Shown in pieces: positions 10,151 through 19,088 of a stretch of DNA of 64,000 nucleotides. Position 1 is the first letter of the stretch; every line of letters begins with the position of its first letter. The position numbers and the translations under genes were made by a program. The notes below the pieces were generated by a model. That model was not told the DNA's origin. It worked only from the letters and a program-made list of their open reading frames with translations, and did not search any database. This DNA is from Haemophilus haemolyticus (lineage in GTDB: Bacteria > Pseudomonadota > Gammaproteobacteria > Enterobacterales > Pasteurellaceae), in NCBI RefSeq assembly GCF_003493605.1, contig NZ_QQKA01000011.1, positions 1-64,000 on the forward strand. Reading direction: 5' to 3'.

Positions 10151-11119
10151 CTATTTGCTTTCCCGTAACTTTTGTAAAATTGCTTTCATTTGACTGTCTA
10201 ATGGCGCATTAAAGCGCAGCGTTTCGCCATTTTTAGGATGCTCAAACCGAATTGAAAAAGCGTGTAAAAATAAACGATTCAATCCTAATTCATTCATTTG
10301 TTTATCAAAATCTTTATCGCCGTATTTATCATCTAATGCGATAGGATGCCCTGCATGTTGTGTATGCACGCGAATTTGATGTGTTCGCCCTGTGACTGGT
10401 GAAGCTTTCACGAGCGTAGCATTTGTATAGCGTTCTTCAATGCTAAATCGGGTTTCAGATGGTTTGCCTTGCTCGCTGACACGCACAATGCGCTCTCCGC
10501 TGGATAATTCATTTTTCAAAAGCGGTGCTTGAACAACTTTTACATGGGATTGCCATTGTCCACGTACTAACGCTAAATAATCTTTTTGAACAGTTTTTAC
10601 GCGAAGTTGCTCATGTAAATTGCGCAATGCAGAACGTTTTTTAGCAATTAATAAAATGCCTGATGTATCGCGATCCAAACGATGAACTAGTTCTAAAAAG
10701 CGTGCTTCTGGACGCAATGCCCGCAAGGCTTCAATCACACCAAAATTTAAACCACTCCCGCCATGCACAGCGATTCCTGAGGGTTTATTTAAAACAATCA
10801 AACAATCATCTTCAAATAAAATTTGATTTTCAAGTGCGGCGACTTTATTGAGATTTTTTGAAATCGACGCATCGTTTTTTTCAGTCACACGCACAGGCGG
10901 AATTCGAACGATATCACCTGTTTGCAATTTATACTCTGGCTTAATACGGCCTTTATTTACCCGCACTTCACCTTTACGCACAATGCGATAAATTAAACTT
11001 TTAGGCACACCTTTGAGTTTTGCTAATAAATAATTATCGATACGTTGACCGCTTTCATCTTCACTAATTGTCAGCATTTTTACTGATAAATTAATGATTT
11101 TTTCGTTTTGTTCTGTCAT
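10151..11119 (-). CDS. rluC: 23S rRNA pseudouridine synthase RluC
   Basis: 322 residues. An N-terminal S4 RNA-binding domain (about 18-85, GQRIDNYLLAKLKGVPKSLI, KGEVRVNKGRIKP) is followed by the RluA-type catalytic domain with HRLDRDTSGILL, whose first Asp is the nucleophile. The match to E. coli RluC (U955, U2504, U2580 of 23S rRNA) is close along the whole length, including RALRPEARFLELVHRLDRDT. It is divergent from rne, as in E. coli. Confidence 0.94.
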   Translation of the reverse strand: MTEQNEKIINLSVKMLTISEDESGQRIDNYLLAKLKGVPKSLIYRIVRKGEVRVNKGRIKPEYKLQTGDIVRIPPVRVTEKNDASISKNLNKVAALENQILFEDDCLIVLNKPSGIAVHGGSGLNFGVIEALRALRPEARFLELVHRLDRDTSGILLIAKKRSALRNLHEQLRVKTVQKDYLALVRGQWQSHVKVVQAPLLKNELSSGERIVRVSEQGKPSETRFSIEERYTNATLVKASPVTGRTHQIRVHTQHAGHPIALDDKYGDKDFDKQMNELGLNRLFLHAFSIRFEHPKNGETLRFNAPLDSQMKAILQKLRESK

Positions 11120-11198
11120 CTTTTTTCCTTTTGAAAATTAGCGCGAATCATATCACAAAGGCACTATTAACGTAACTCTATGAACGTAATATTCACCT

Positions 11199-11226
11199 TG
11201 CTAATTAATCGTTTTCTATGGATAAT
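11199..11226 (+). promoter_or_regulatory. Candidate rne promoter
   Basis: TTGCTA (11199-11204), 16 bases, GATAAT (11221-11226). This would give a leader of about 300 bases before the rne ATG, similar in length to the E. coli rne leader of 361 bases. Confidence 0.45.
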
Positions 11227-11352
11227 AGAGCGTCTTTTTGCGCCTAAGAATTTGCGTAAAAAAGGATAAGTTTTGTTGGTGAAAACTCAATGCAGCAATC
11301 GGCATAAGACATTGATAATCAACTTTTTTCTTGAAATAAATCAGCCGCTTGC

Positions 11353-11400
11353 AACGCGTGCGGAATATCGCGTTGTTTTATAAAGCAAATGTTTATGCTT
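11353..11400 (+). promoter_or_regulatory. Structured rne leader, rne5-like element
   Basis: AACGCG (11353-11358) pairs with CGCGTT (11369-11374), extendable by G-T pairs, around the loop TGCGGAATAT. A second weak hairpin, AGCA/TGCT, lies at 11384-11398. RNase E of enterobacteria reads hairpins in its own leader to set mRNA decay (Rfam rne5). Position, spacing and the CGGAATATCGCGTTGTTT string fit that element, but I assign it from memory without a covariance model. The rest of 11120-11529 holds one uptake signal near 11480 and no gene. Confidence 0.5.
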
Positions 11401-11529
11401 AATAACGTTATCAATGCACCCAGCAACATACAGTCGTGAGATTGACTGGCGCGAGAAACACGAGGTCGATAACGAAGCAAAGTGCGGTTTATTTTGAGGT
11501 CTTTAAAATATTTAATAAGAGAATTGACA

Positions 11530-14343
11530 ATGAAAAGAATGTTAATTAATGCGACTCAAAAAGAAGAGTTGCGTGTCGCGCTTGTCGATGGACAACGCCT
11601 TTTTGACTTGGACATTGAAAGTCCGGGACACGAACAAAAAAAAGCGAACATCTACAAAGGGAAAATTACTCGCGTTGAGCCAAGCTTAGAAGCGGCTTTT
11701 GTGGATTATGGTGCAGAACGTCACGGTTTTTTACCATTAAAAGAAATTGCTCGTGAATATTTTCCCGATGATTATGTTTTTCAAGGTCGTCCGAATATTC
11801 GCGATATTTTGAGCGAAGGCCAAGAAGTTATCGTTCAAGTTAATAAAGAAGAACGCGGAAACAAAGGCGCAGCCTTAACCACTTTCGTTTCTCTTGCGGG
11901 TAGTTATTTGGTTATTATGCCAAACAATCCGCGTGCGGGTGGAATCTCTCGTCGTATCGAAGGGGACGAGCGTACTGAATTAAAAGAGGCATTAAGTTCA
12001 TTAGATGTGCCTGAAGGCGTAGGGTTGATTGTTCGTACTGCTGGTGTGGGTAAATCTCCAGAAGAGTTGCAGTGGGATTTAAAAGTTTTACTTCACCATT
12101 GGGAAGCGATTAAACAAGCATCTCAAAATCGTCCAGCACCTTTCTTGATTCACCAAGAAAGTGATGTAATTGTACGTGCTATTCGTGATTATTTGCGTCG
12201 TGACATTGGCGAGATCCTTATTGATAGCCCGAAAGTGTTTGAAAAAGCAAAAGAGCATATCAAACTTGTTCGCCCAGATTTCATCAATCGCGTGAAACTT
12301 TATCAAGGCGAAGTACCACTTTTCAGTCACTATCAAATTGAATCTCAAATCGAATCCGCATTCCAACGTGAAGTGCGTTTACCTTCTGGCGGCTCAATCG
12401 TTATTGATGTAACTGAAGCATTAACCGCTATTGATATTAACTCCGCGCGTTCTACTCGTGGTGGTGATATTGAAGAAACGGCATTGAATACTAACCTTGA
12501 AGCGGCAGATGAAATTGCTCGCCAATTACGTTTGCGTGACTTAGGTGGTTTAGTTGTTATCGATTTCATTGATATGACGCCAGTTCGTCACCAACGTGAA
12601 GTGGAAAATCGTATGCGTGATGCTGTACGTCCAGACCGCGCTCGCATTCAAATTAGCCGAATTTCTCGTTTTGGCTTATTGGAAATGTCGCGTCAGCGTT
12701 TAAGTCCTTCATTAGGCGAGTCTTCACATCATATTTGCCCTCGTTGTCAAGGTACAGGTAAAGTGCGTGATAACGAATCTCTTTCCTTGTCTATCTTGCG
12801 TTTAATCGAGGAAGAAGCATTAAAAGAAAACACCAAGCAAGTGCATACCATTGTTCCAGTACAAATTGCCTCTTATCTTCTTAACGAAAAACGCAAAGCA
12901 ATCAGTAATATTGAAAAGCGTCATAATGTCGATATTATTGTTGCCCCAAATGAAGCAATGGAAACACCGCACTTTAGTGTTTTCCGTTTACGTGATGGCG
13001 AAGAAGTAAATGAATTAAGCTATAACTTAGCGAAAATTCACTGCGCTCAAGATGAAAATACTGAAGAATCACTGGTTTCTCGTAATGTGGAAACAACAGC
13101 TGTTATTGAACAACCGGCGGTTGAAAGTGCAGCAGTTGCGCTTTCTATTTCAGAAGCAGCACCAACTCCAGTTGAGCGTAAATCGAATGGACCGTCTTTG
13201 TTAGCAAAAATTATTGCGAAAATTAAAGGTTTATTTGCTTCTGAATCCGAAGAAAATAAACCAAAAAATAACCGCACTTCGCGCAATTCTAATCGTAATC
13301 AACGTCGCCCACAGGATCGTCGTACTTCTCGTCGTCCACGTTCTGAAAATAACGAAACGGAAAGAACCGAAGAACAAGTTCGTAATACTCGTGAACGTAA
13401 TCAACGCCGTCCGCGCCGTAACTTAGTGGAAGAAAGTATCGCTGAAAGTGCGGTAAATTCTACACCAGTTTTTGAGGCTCAAGATGAAAAAACTGAGCAA
13501 GTGACTCAACGCCGTCAACGTCGTGATTTACGTAAACGCGTGCGTGTTGAAGATAATGAGATGGCTGTTGAAAATAACGCAAACATTGTTGAACAAATGC
13601 CAGAAGTGGATGTTGTCGAAGTTCAGGCCGTTCAAGATGATGAAAAACCAGTTCGTCAAAACCAAGAACGTTCTGAACGTCAAGATCGTCAACGCCGTAC
13701 TCCACGTCATTTGCGTGCAGCGAATAATCAACGTCGTCGCCGTAATCAAGAGCCAAAATCGCCAATGCCATTATTTGCTGCAGTGGCTTCACCTGAGTTG
13801 GCAAGTGGAAAAGCTTGGGTAGACTATTCAACAGTGAATGCTCAGAAAGAAAATAATTTCTTATCTGTATATGAATTGCTTGAGCAAGAAAAAACTAAAA
13901 AAGGTTTTATCACGCCAGCAATGGGGATTGTCGTTGAAGAAAAATCTCTTGAAGTAAAACCAGCATTAGATTTTATTACTCAGCCAGCTAACGAATCTGT
14001 ACAGAAAAAAGTACAAGAATCTCTAGAGCGTTTAAATTCTCATAAACCTCAAGAAACAGTTGGGTCTATTGAGTCAACGATTACCGTAAATGAGCCTGAA
14101 ATTGTAAATGAACCAGCCTTTGTTCGTACTTATGAGTTTAATGGGCGTTTAGGTACCATTTCTTCAGTTACGCATACAAAAGCGGAGATGACTTTGGCGA
14201 AAGCGAGCGATGAAATGCCTCAGCCATTCCCAATTATTGAATGGCAAGATTCTCGCTATTATTTTTACGGTAAAGGGGCGGCAGGACATCATTGTGCGAT
14301 TAGCCATGTATATTCTGAGCCTACCCGAGCAAAATCAGAGTAA
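11530..14343 (+). CDS. rne: Ribonuclease E
   Basis: Single-strand endoribonuclease and degradosome scaffold, 937 residues. I start at 11530 ([20 protein letters not shown]), matching E. coli; the frame is open 16 codons further up without support. The S1 domain is at about 36-120. The catalytic DNase I-like region contains [22 protein letters not shown] and [10 protein letters not shown] with the two metal-binding Asp residues. The zinc-link CPRCQGTGK is near residue 404. From about 520 the protein is low-complexity and Arg-rich (RNQRRPRRN and similar), as expected for the RNA-binding scaffold. The extreme C terminus [17 protein letters not shown] resembles the E. coli PNPase-binding tail, suggesting that this degradosome contact is kept. 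Confidence 0.95.
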   Translation: MKRMLINATQKEELRVALVDGQRLFDLDIESPGHEQKKANIYKGKITRVEPSLEAAFVDYGAERHGFLPLKEIAREYFPDDYVFQGRPNIRDILSEGQEVIVQVNKEERGNKGAALTTFVSLAGSYLVIMPNNPRAGGISRRIEGDERTELKEALSSLDVPEGVGLIVRTAGVGKSPEELQWDLKVLLHHWEAIKQASQNRPAPFLIHQESDVIVRAIRDYLRRDIGEILIDSPKVFEKAKEHIKLVRPDFINRVKLYQGEVPLFSHYQIESQIESAFQREVRLPSGGSIVIDVTEALTAIDINSARSTRGGDIEETALNTNLEAADEIARQLRLRDLGGLVVIDFIDMTPVRHQREVENRMRDAVRPDRARIQISRISRFGLLEMSRQRLSPSLGESSHHICPRCQGTGKVRDNESLSLSILRLIEEEALKENTKQVHTIVPVQIASYLLNEKRKAISNIEKRHNVDIIVAPNEAMETPHFSVFRLRDGEEVNELSYNLAKIHCAQDENTEESLVSRNVETTAVIEQPAVESAAVALSISEAAPTPVERKSNGPSLLAKIIAKIKGLFASESEENKPKNNRTSRNSNRNQRRPQDRRTSRRPRSENNETERTEEQVRNTRERNQRRPRRNLVEESIAESAVNSTPVFEAQDEKTEQVTQRRQRRDLRKRVRVEDNEMAVENNANIVEQMPEVDVVEVQAVQDDEKPVRQNQERSERQDRQRRTPRHLRAANNQRRRRNQEPKSPMPLFAAVASPELASGKAWVDYSTVNAQKENNFLSVYELLEQEKTKKGFITPAMGIVVEEKSLEVKPALDFITQPANESVQKKVQESLERLNSHKPQETVGSIESTITVNEPEIVNEPAFVRTYEFNGRLGTISSVTHTKAEMTLAKASDEMPQPFPIIEWQDSRYYFYGKGAAGHHCAISHVYSEPTRAKSE

Positions 14344-14448
14344 TCTAAAATAGAAAATTAGAATTGGCGTGATGTTTATTACGTCAATTCTTTTTATTTT
14401 GGGAGTGCAGTAAAAATAATCACTTGATAAAAACGAGATGATTTCTGC

Positions 14449-14477
14449 TTGACGGTCTTTCTCAAAAAACGTATTAT
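14449..14477 (+). promoter_or_regulatory. Strong promoter of tRNA-Ser
   Basis: TTGACG (14449-14454), 17 bases, TATTAT (14472-14477), then a GC-rich discriminator GCGTGCGC as in stringently controlled stable RNA promoters. The tRNA starts 20 bases after the -10. Confidence 0.8.
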
Positions 14478-14496
14478 GCGTGCGCATTAAATCGCG

Positions 14497-14585
14497 GAGG
14501 AATGGTCGAGTGGTTGAAGGCACCGGTCTTGAAAACCGGCGAGGGTTTACGCCCTCCTAGGGTTCGAATCCCTATTCCTCCGCCA
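14497..14585 (+). tRNA. tRNA-Ser (anticodon TGA)
   Basis: 89 bases including an encoded CCA. Acceptor stem GGAGGAAT / ATTCCTCC with G as discriminator. The anticodon stem CCGGT / ACCGG encloses CTTGAAA with TGA at 14530-14532. It has a long variable arm (GAGGGTTTACGCCCTC) as expected for a class II tRNA, and the T-loop GGTTCGAATCC. Confidence 0.97.
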
Positions 14586-14601
14586 TCAACTTTTTAAAGT
14601 T

Positions 14602-14629
14602 AACTAATTCGAGAGAATTAGTTTTTTAT
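14602..14629 (+). terminator. Terminator of tRNA-Ser
   Basis: AACTAATTC (14602-14610), loop GAGA, GAATTAGTT (14615-14623), then TTTT. The stem is AT-rich but perfect. Confidence 0.8.
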
Positions 14630-14635
14630 TTCTCA

Positions 14636-15223
14636 TCATCTATTTTCCGTATTTTCACGGTTTTCTAATTCTTCTTTAAACACCAAATATTCTTCTAAAA
14701 GATCTATTGAATCTTGGCATTTTTGCTGGCGTTTTTTATAGCTTTCCGCAAGTTGCGTATAACGTATTTTCTCATCATTATTTTTTTCTGCCTGTGCTAA
14801 ATCTTTATGTTGTTGATAAAGCTTATTCAAGCGTTCTAATGCTTCATAGTATTTTTCCAACCGTTCTCTTGGTGGTAATTTATGAATGCTATGTTGAGAT
14901 TTTTGAATGGTTTGTTTCGTTGTTGTTTGGGGGGCTGTTTGGTGAGTATTCTTGCGAGTTAAAGCTTCTGAAAGAACGGAACATTGAGCGAGTAAACGCT
15001 CAGCCAGAAAATTATAGTAATTAAGATCGTTAGATTCTAATGTCTTTATTCTATCTAGCGTTTGATTGATTTCCTTTAGATAAAAGGAAACATTCTGTCC
15101 ATGTTCACTGAACAAAGTGCGGTCAAATTTGGCGAAGATTTTTTCTTCTCGTTTGGATAAATGAGCTTGATAAAGTTGCTGAACTTTTTTATCTAAGATC
15201 TGGATAAGTTGTTGAATGGCCAT
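14636..15223 (-). CDS. priC: Primosomal replication protein N'' (PriC family)
   Basis: 195 residues, mostly helical and charged. Start taken at 15223 (MAIQQLIQILDKKVQQLYQ); the longer frame includes the upstream terminator and Cys-rich noise. It resembles PriC, which reloads DnaB at stalled forks lacking PriA substrates; PriC is poorly conserved, so the call is moderate. The middle (about residues 105-130) is Gln/Thr-rich, and the C-terminal half is a predicted coiled coil. GGGGGA, the 3' arm of a terminator hairpin, lies at ribosome-binding distance from the ATG. Confidence 0.7.
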   Translation of the reverse strand: MAIQQLIQILDKKVQQLYQAHLSKREEKIFAKFDRTLFSEHGQNVSFYLKEINQTLDRIKTLESNDLNYYNFLAERLLAQCSVLSEALTRKNTHQTAPQTTTKQTIQKSQHSIHKLPPRERLEKYYEALERLNKLYQQHKDLAQAEKNNDEKIRYTQLAESYKKRQQKCQDSIDLLEEYLVFKEELENRENTENR

Positions 15224-15227
15224 AAAA

Positions 15228-15248
15228 AATCCCCCAAGTCGGGGGATT
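15228..15248 (-). terminator. Terminator of the predicted histidine transporter, overlapping the priC start region
   Basis: AATCCCCC (15228-15235) and GGGGGATT (15241-15248) form a perfect 8-base stem with a short loop. On the minus strand it is followed by TTTT and then the priC ATG. The GGGGGA that would serve priC as Shine-Dalgarno sequence is the 3' arm of the stem. Confidence 0.8.
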
Positions 15249-15255
15249 ATAATCG

Positions 15256-16608
15256 TTAAAGGTACATTGCTGCAATCCAGCCAAACGCTAATAATGGAAT
15301 ATTGTAGTGTAGGAAGGTGGGTACAACAGAGTCCCAAATGTGGTCGTGTTTACCGTCCATATTTAAACCTGATGTTGGACCTAAAGTGGAGTCAGATGCA
15401 GGGGAACCTGCGTCTCCTAGGGCAGCCGCAACGCCAACGATTGAAACGGTGGCTAATGGGGAGAAACCAAAAGATAAACAAAGTGGTACATAGATAGAGG
15501 CAATGATTGGTACCGTTGAGAATGATGACCCAATTCCCATAGTAATTAACAATCCGACCAGTAACATCAAGAATGCAGCCAAACCTTTACTTTGAATTGC
15601 ACCATTACTTAAGCTTTGAACTAAATCTGTTACGCCAGTGGTGGCATTAATAACATTTGCAAAACCTGAAGCAGCAATCATTACAAAGCCAATCATTGCC
15701 ATTAAGCGTAAACCTTGTTGGAAGATATCGTTACTTTCTTTCAATTTGAAAATGCCAAATATTGCGAAAATGACTATCCCAACTAACCCACCAATAATGG
15801 TTGAACTTGTCACTAATTGTGTTGCGAAGGTCGCTACAATGGCGATTAAACTTGCAGTGATTTGTTTTGGTTTTATGTTTGTGATGTGCGCTTCAATTTC
15901 TTTTGTGGTTGGCTCTTGAATAGTTACATCATATTCTCTTGGTTTGCGATAAGTGATGAATATTGCGGTGAGCAACCCTAAAATCATGCCAATTACGGGC
16001 AATAACATCGCGAGGGATACTTGAGCTACATTTGTTTGTAAACCAAGAGCAGCACCTGCTTGATTGATATTTTTGACCAAGATACTTTCGATAAAAATTT
16101 TACCAAAGCCAACAGGAAGTAACATATAAGTTGCCGTTAAGCCGAATGTGAGGACACAGGTTACAGCGCGACGGTCTATTTTTAGACGATTAAAAATAGA
16201 AAGCAACGGCGGCACGACAATCGGAATAAAAGCAATGTGTACAGGAAGTAGGTTCTGTGAAGAAATGGCGAATAATACCAATACACCAAAAATTAAATAT
16301 TTAAACCAAGTTAAATTGCTGGAGCTTGGTGCTTTATTCATTTTTGTGATGATTTTATAAGCGATTAAATCGGTAATACCTGATTTAGAAATAGCAATCG
16401 CGAATGCGCCAAGCATCGCATAGTTCATTGCGACTTCTGCGCCGCCACCTAAGCCACCTGTAAAGGTTTCGATGGTTTTAGTTAAACCTAAATCACCGAT
16501 AAATCCTGCGGTAAGCGCAGCAATCACCAGTGCGATAATAACGTTGATGCGTAGCAAACTAAGTGCCAGCAAAACGATGATTGAGATAACAACAGGGTTT
16601 GATAACAT
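15256..16608 (-). CDS. NhaC/YuiF-type antiporter-family protein, predicted histidine transporter
   Basis: 450 residues with about eleven hydrophobic segments, of the Na+/H+ antiporter (PF03553-like) superfamily. Conserved glycine and GDAGSPASDSTLGPTSGLN stretches lie in the last quarter, and GIGSSFSTVPIIASIYVPL near residue 360. The family alone would suggest ion or amino acid antiport. The leader upstream encodes a peptide with five consecutive His codons and an attenuator, which argues strongly that the substrate is histidine. Comparative genomics has, as I recall, proposed a histidine-transporter role for this Haemophilus gene. Transport itself is inferred. Confidence 0.8.
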   Translation of the reverse strand: MLSNPVVISIIVLLALSLLRINVIIALVIAALTAGFIGDLGLTKTIETFTGGLGGGAEVAMNYAMLGAFAIAISKSGITDLIAYKIITKMNKAPSSSNLTWFKYLIFGVLVLFAISSQNLLPVHIAFIPIVVPPLLSIFNRLKIDRRAVTCVLTFGLTATYMLLPVGFGKIFIESILVKNINQAGAALGLQTNVAQVSLAMLLPVIGMILGLLTAIFITYRKPREYDVTIQEPTTKEIEAHITNIKPKQITASLIAIVATFATQLVTSSTIIGGLVGIVIFAIFGIFKLKESNDIFQQGLRLMAMIGFVMIAASGFANVINATTGVTDLVQSLSNGAIQSKGLAAFLMLLVGLLITMGIGSSFSTVPIIASIYVPLCLSFGFSPLATVSIVGVAAALGDAGSPASDSTLGPTSGLNMDGKHDHIWDSVVPTFLHYNIPLLAFGWIAAMYL

Positions 16609-16712
16609 TGTGTTTTTCCTTGTAAATTAAATGATAAATACTTTACTTTAAAATTTTTATTGAATAAAGAATAACGCTAAATTAATGCCTCCTATATCGT
16701 AAATAAAACAAA

Positions 16713-16740
16713 ACCCCTCGAAAGTTGCCTTCCGAGGGGT
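16713..16740 (-). terminator. Histidine attenuator terminator
   Basis: ACCCCTCG (16713-16720) and CGAGGGGT (16733-16740) form a perfect 8-base stem. On the minus strand it is followed by TTTTGTTTTA. The 5' arm also contains CTCGGAAG, which can pair instead with an upstream segment (see the attenuator entry). It lies about 100 bases before the transporter ATG. Confidence 0.9.
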
Positions 16741-16783
16741 AAGATTTTTATTATCCTGTCAGCTCGGAAGAAATCTTCCAAGC
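16729..16783 (-). promoter_or_regulatory. Pause and antiterminator segments of the histidine attenuator
   Basis: Plus-strand CTCGGAAG (16763-16770) is complementary to CTTCCGAG (16729-16736), giving an antiterminator that destroys the terminator stem. The same upstream segment can fold locally as GGAAG / CTTCC (16766-16770 with 16775-16779, extendable by GCT / AGC), the pause hairpin following the leader peptide. This three-way exclusive pairing is the classical his-operon scheme. Ribosomes stalled on the His codons would favour the antiterminator and transporter expression. Confidence 0.85.
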
Positions 16784-16802
16784 ACACCAAAAACCTGAAA
16801 GA

Positions 16803-16847
16803 TTATTCAGTTGAATGGTGATGATGGTGACGACGGATAATGTTCAT
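16803..16847 (-). CDS. Histidine leader peptide
   Basis: ATG at 16847 encodes MNIIRRHHHHHSTE and a TAA stop, 14 residues with five consecutive His codons (CAC CAT CAT CAC CAT). GGAGA lies at good spacing upstream. It resembles the his-operon leader peptide HisL, although the downstream gene is a transporter and not a biosynthetic gene. It acts in cis through ribosome stalling when charged tRNA-His is short. Confidence 0.93.
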   Translation of the reverse strand: MNIIRRHHHHHSTE

Positions 16848-16875
16848 TTTTTATCTCCAAATAAGAATTGCTTTT

Positions 16876-16904
16876 AAACTACTGGAAAAATAAAACGATT
16901 GCAA
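16876..16904 (-). promoter_or_regulatory. Candidate promoter of the histidine leader
   Basis: On the minus strand TTGCAA (16904-16899), 17 bases, TAGTTT (16881-16876), placing the transcript start about 20 bases before the leader ATG. Confidence 0.45.
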
Positions 16905-16921
16905 CCAGTTTTTTATTTTTC

Positions 16922-17611
16922 TTAAAGTGCGGTCTCTTTTTCAGTTGTTTTTTCCTGTTCTAGTTCAGAAGCAATATGTGGGAATCCACCTAAATCTTTT
17001 AAATGATTGACCATATAACAGAATAATTCCGCTGTACGTTCGGTGTCGTATAATGCCGAATGTGCTTGCTTTCCATCAAAGGGAATTTTGGCGGCAAGAC
17101 AGGCCTTAACGAGAACAGTCTGACCAAACATCAATCCTGCTAAACTTGCGGTATCAAACATTCCAAAGGGATGGAAGGGATTACGCTTTACGCCGGTACG
17201 TTCAGCGGCAGCCATCACAAAACTTTGGTCAAAAGCAGCATTGTGCGCCACAATGATAGAACGTTGGCAATCTGCATCTTTTTGTCCTCGGCGCACCATT
17301 TGAAATAATCCTGTGATTGCATCAAGTTCAGACACCGCGCCACGTAATGGATTGTGAATATCAATGCCATTAAATTTCAAGGACTCTGGATTAATATTTG
17401 CCCCTTCAAAAGGCTCGATATGAAAATGGCATTTCTGATCAGGATGCAAATAACCGTTTTCATCCATTTTTAATGTGATGGCGGCTAGTTCGAGTAACGC
17501 ATCTTTTTTTGCATCAAAACCTGCAGTTTCAACATCAATAATGACGGGGAAATAGCCACGAAAGCGATTTTTTAATTGGTTGTGATAAGGGATTTCTTGA
17601 GAATCGGACAT
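16922..17611 (-). CDS. rnt: Ribonuclease T
   Basis: 229-residue DEDD-family 3'-5' exonuclease that trims tRNA and other stable RNA 3' ends. Catalytic Asp26 and Glu28 are in [10 protein letters not shown]. The middle Asp region is [12 protein letters not shown] and the His-Asp pair lies in [16 protein letters not shown]. Length and sequence agree with E. coli RNase T. It follows gloA on the same strand but is separated from it by a terminator. Confidence 0.95.
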   Translation of the reverse strand: MSDSQEIPYHNQLKNRFRGYFPVIIDVETAGFDAKKDALLELAAITLKMDENGYLHPDQKCHFHIEPFEGANINPESLKFNGIDIHNPLRGAVSELDAITGLFQMVRRGQKDADCQRSIIVAHNAAFDQSFVMAAAERTGVKRNPFHPFGMFDTASLAGLMFGQTVLVKACLAAKIPFDGKQAHSALYDTERTAELFCYMVNHLKDLGGFPHIASELEQEKTTEKETAL

Positions 17612-17631
17612 AATCTATCTCTTAAAAATAA

Positions 17632-17657
17632 AATAACGTAGGAATCCCTACGTTATT
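17632..17657 (-). terminator. Terminator of gloA
   Basis: AATAACGTAGG (17632-17642) and CCTACGTTATT (17647-17657) form a perfect 11-base stem with a 4-base loop. The minus-strand 3' side is T-rich. It lies between gloA and rnt. Confidence 0.8.
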
Positions 17658-17684
17658 AAAAATACAATAAAAATTGACCGCACT

Positions 17685-18092
17685 TTAGTTGCCTAAACCA
17701 GATTTAGTACTTTTGTTTTCGATAAATTCAATTTTATAACCATCTGGATCTTCAACAAAAGCAATGACGGTTGAGCCACCTTTAACTGGCCCTGCTTCGC
17801 GAGTAACGTTACCACCGCTTGCGCGAACAGCTTCACAAGTCGCATAAATATCATCCACGCCGATAGCGATATGTCCATAGGCAGTGCCATGTTCATATTT
17901 ATCTACGCCCCAGTTGTATGTTAATTCAATTTCTGCCGCACTTTCGCCATCTTCGTAACCTAAAAAAGCAAGCGTATATTTGTATTCTGGGTTTTCACTG
18001 GTACGTAATAAGCGCATACCTAAAACATTTTGATAAAATTTGATTGAGCGATCTAAATCGCCCACGCGTAACATAGTGTGTAAAATTCGCAT
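17685..18092 (-). CDS. gloA: Lactoylglutathione lyase (glyoxalase I)
   Basis: 135-residue cytosolic metalloenzyme that converts the methylglyoxal-glutathione hemithioacetal to S-lactoylglutathione. All four metal ligands of the nickel-type enzyme are in place: His5, Glu56, His74 and Glu122. It consists of two vicinal-oxygen-chelate modules, and length and start ([17 protein letters not shown]) are the same as in E. coli. A good uptake signal lies just inside its 3' flank. Confidence 0.96.
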   Translation of the reverse strand: MRILHTMLRVGDLDRSIKFYQNVLGMRLLRTSENPEYKYTLAFLGYEDGESAAEIELTYNWGVDKYEHGTAYGHIAIGVDDIYATCEAVRASGGNVTREAGPVKGGSTVIAFVEDPDGYKIEFIENKSTKSGLGN

Positions 18093-18167
18093 TGGTTTAA
18101 TCCTTTTGTGATAAAAAGTGCGGGCATTATGCCATAAAAAAGTTGAATTAAATAAATTTGTTATGAA

Positions 18168-18893
<726 letters not shown>

Positions 18894-19015
18894 TTACATT
18901 GTGTGGAGCATGTGTGTTTTTTCAACTTTCCACACCCTACAGATTAGAAAATATTTAAAAAGTACGGTCATTTTAAGGAAAGTTTTCAAGGGGTCAAATA
19001 AATTTCCGTTTAAGA

Positions 19016-19044
19016 TTTAAAAGACGCGCCTTTTTCCGTATAAT
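19016..19044 (+). promoter_or_regulatory. Candidate aspS promoter
   Basis: TTTAAA (19016-19021), 17 bases, TATAAT (19039-19044); the aspS ATG is 45 bases downstream. The -10 is perfect, the -35 poor. Confidence 0.5.
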
Positions 19045-19088
19045 TCTGCGGTATTTTTCCATTTTTATAGAGAGTTAAGGAATTGAAT

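Noticed and set aside
13460-13831. Several open frames on both strands across the Arg-rich part of rne
   Set aside because: They arise from low-complexity Arg/Glu/Gln codons; their sequences are His/Leu/Val-rich and unlike any family.
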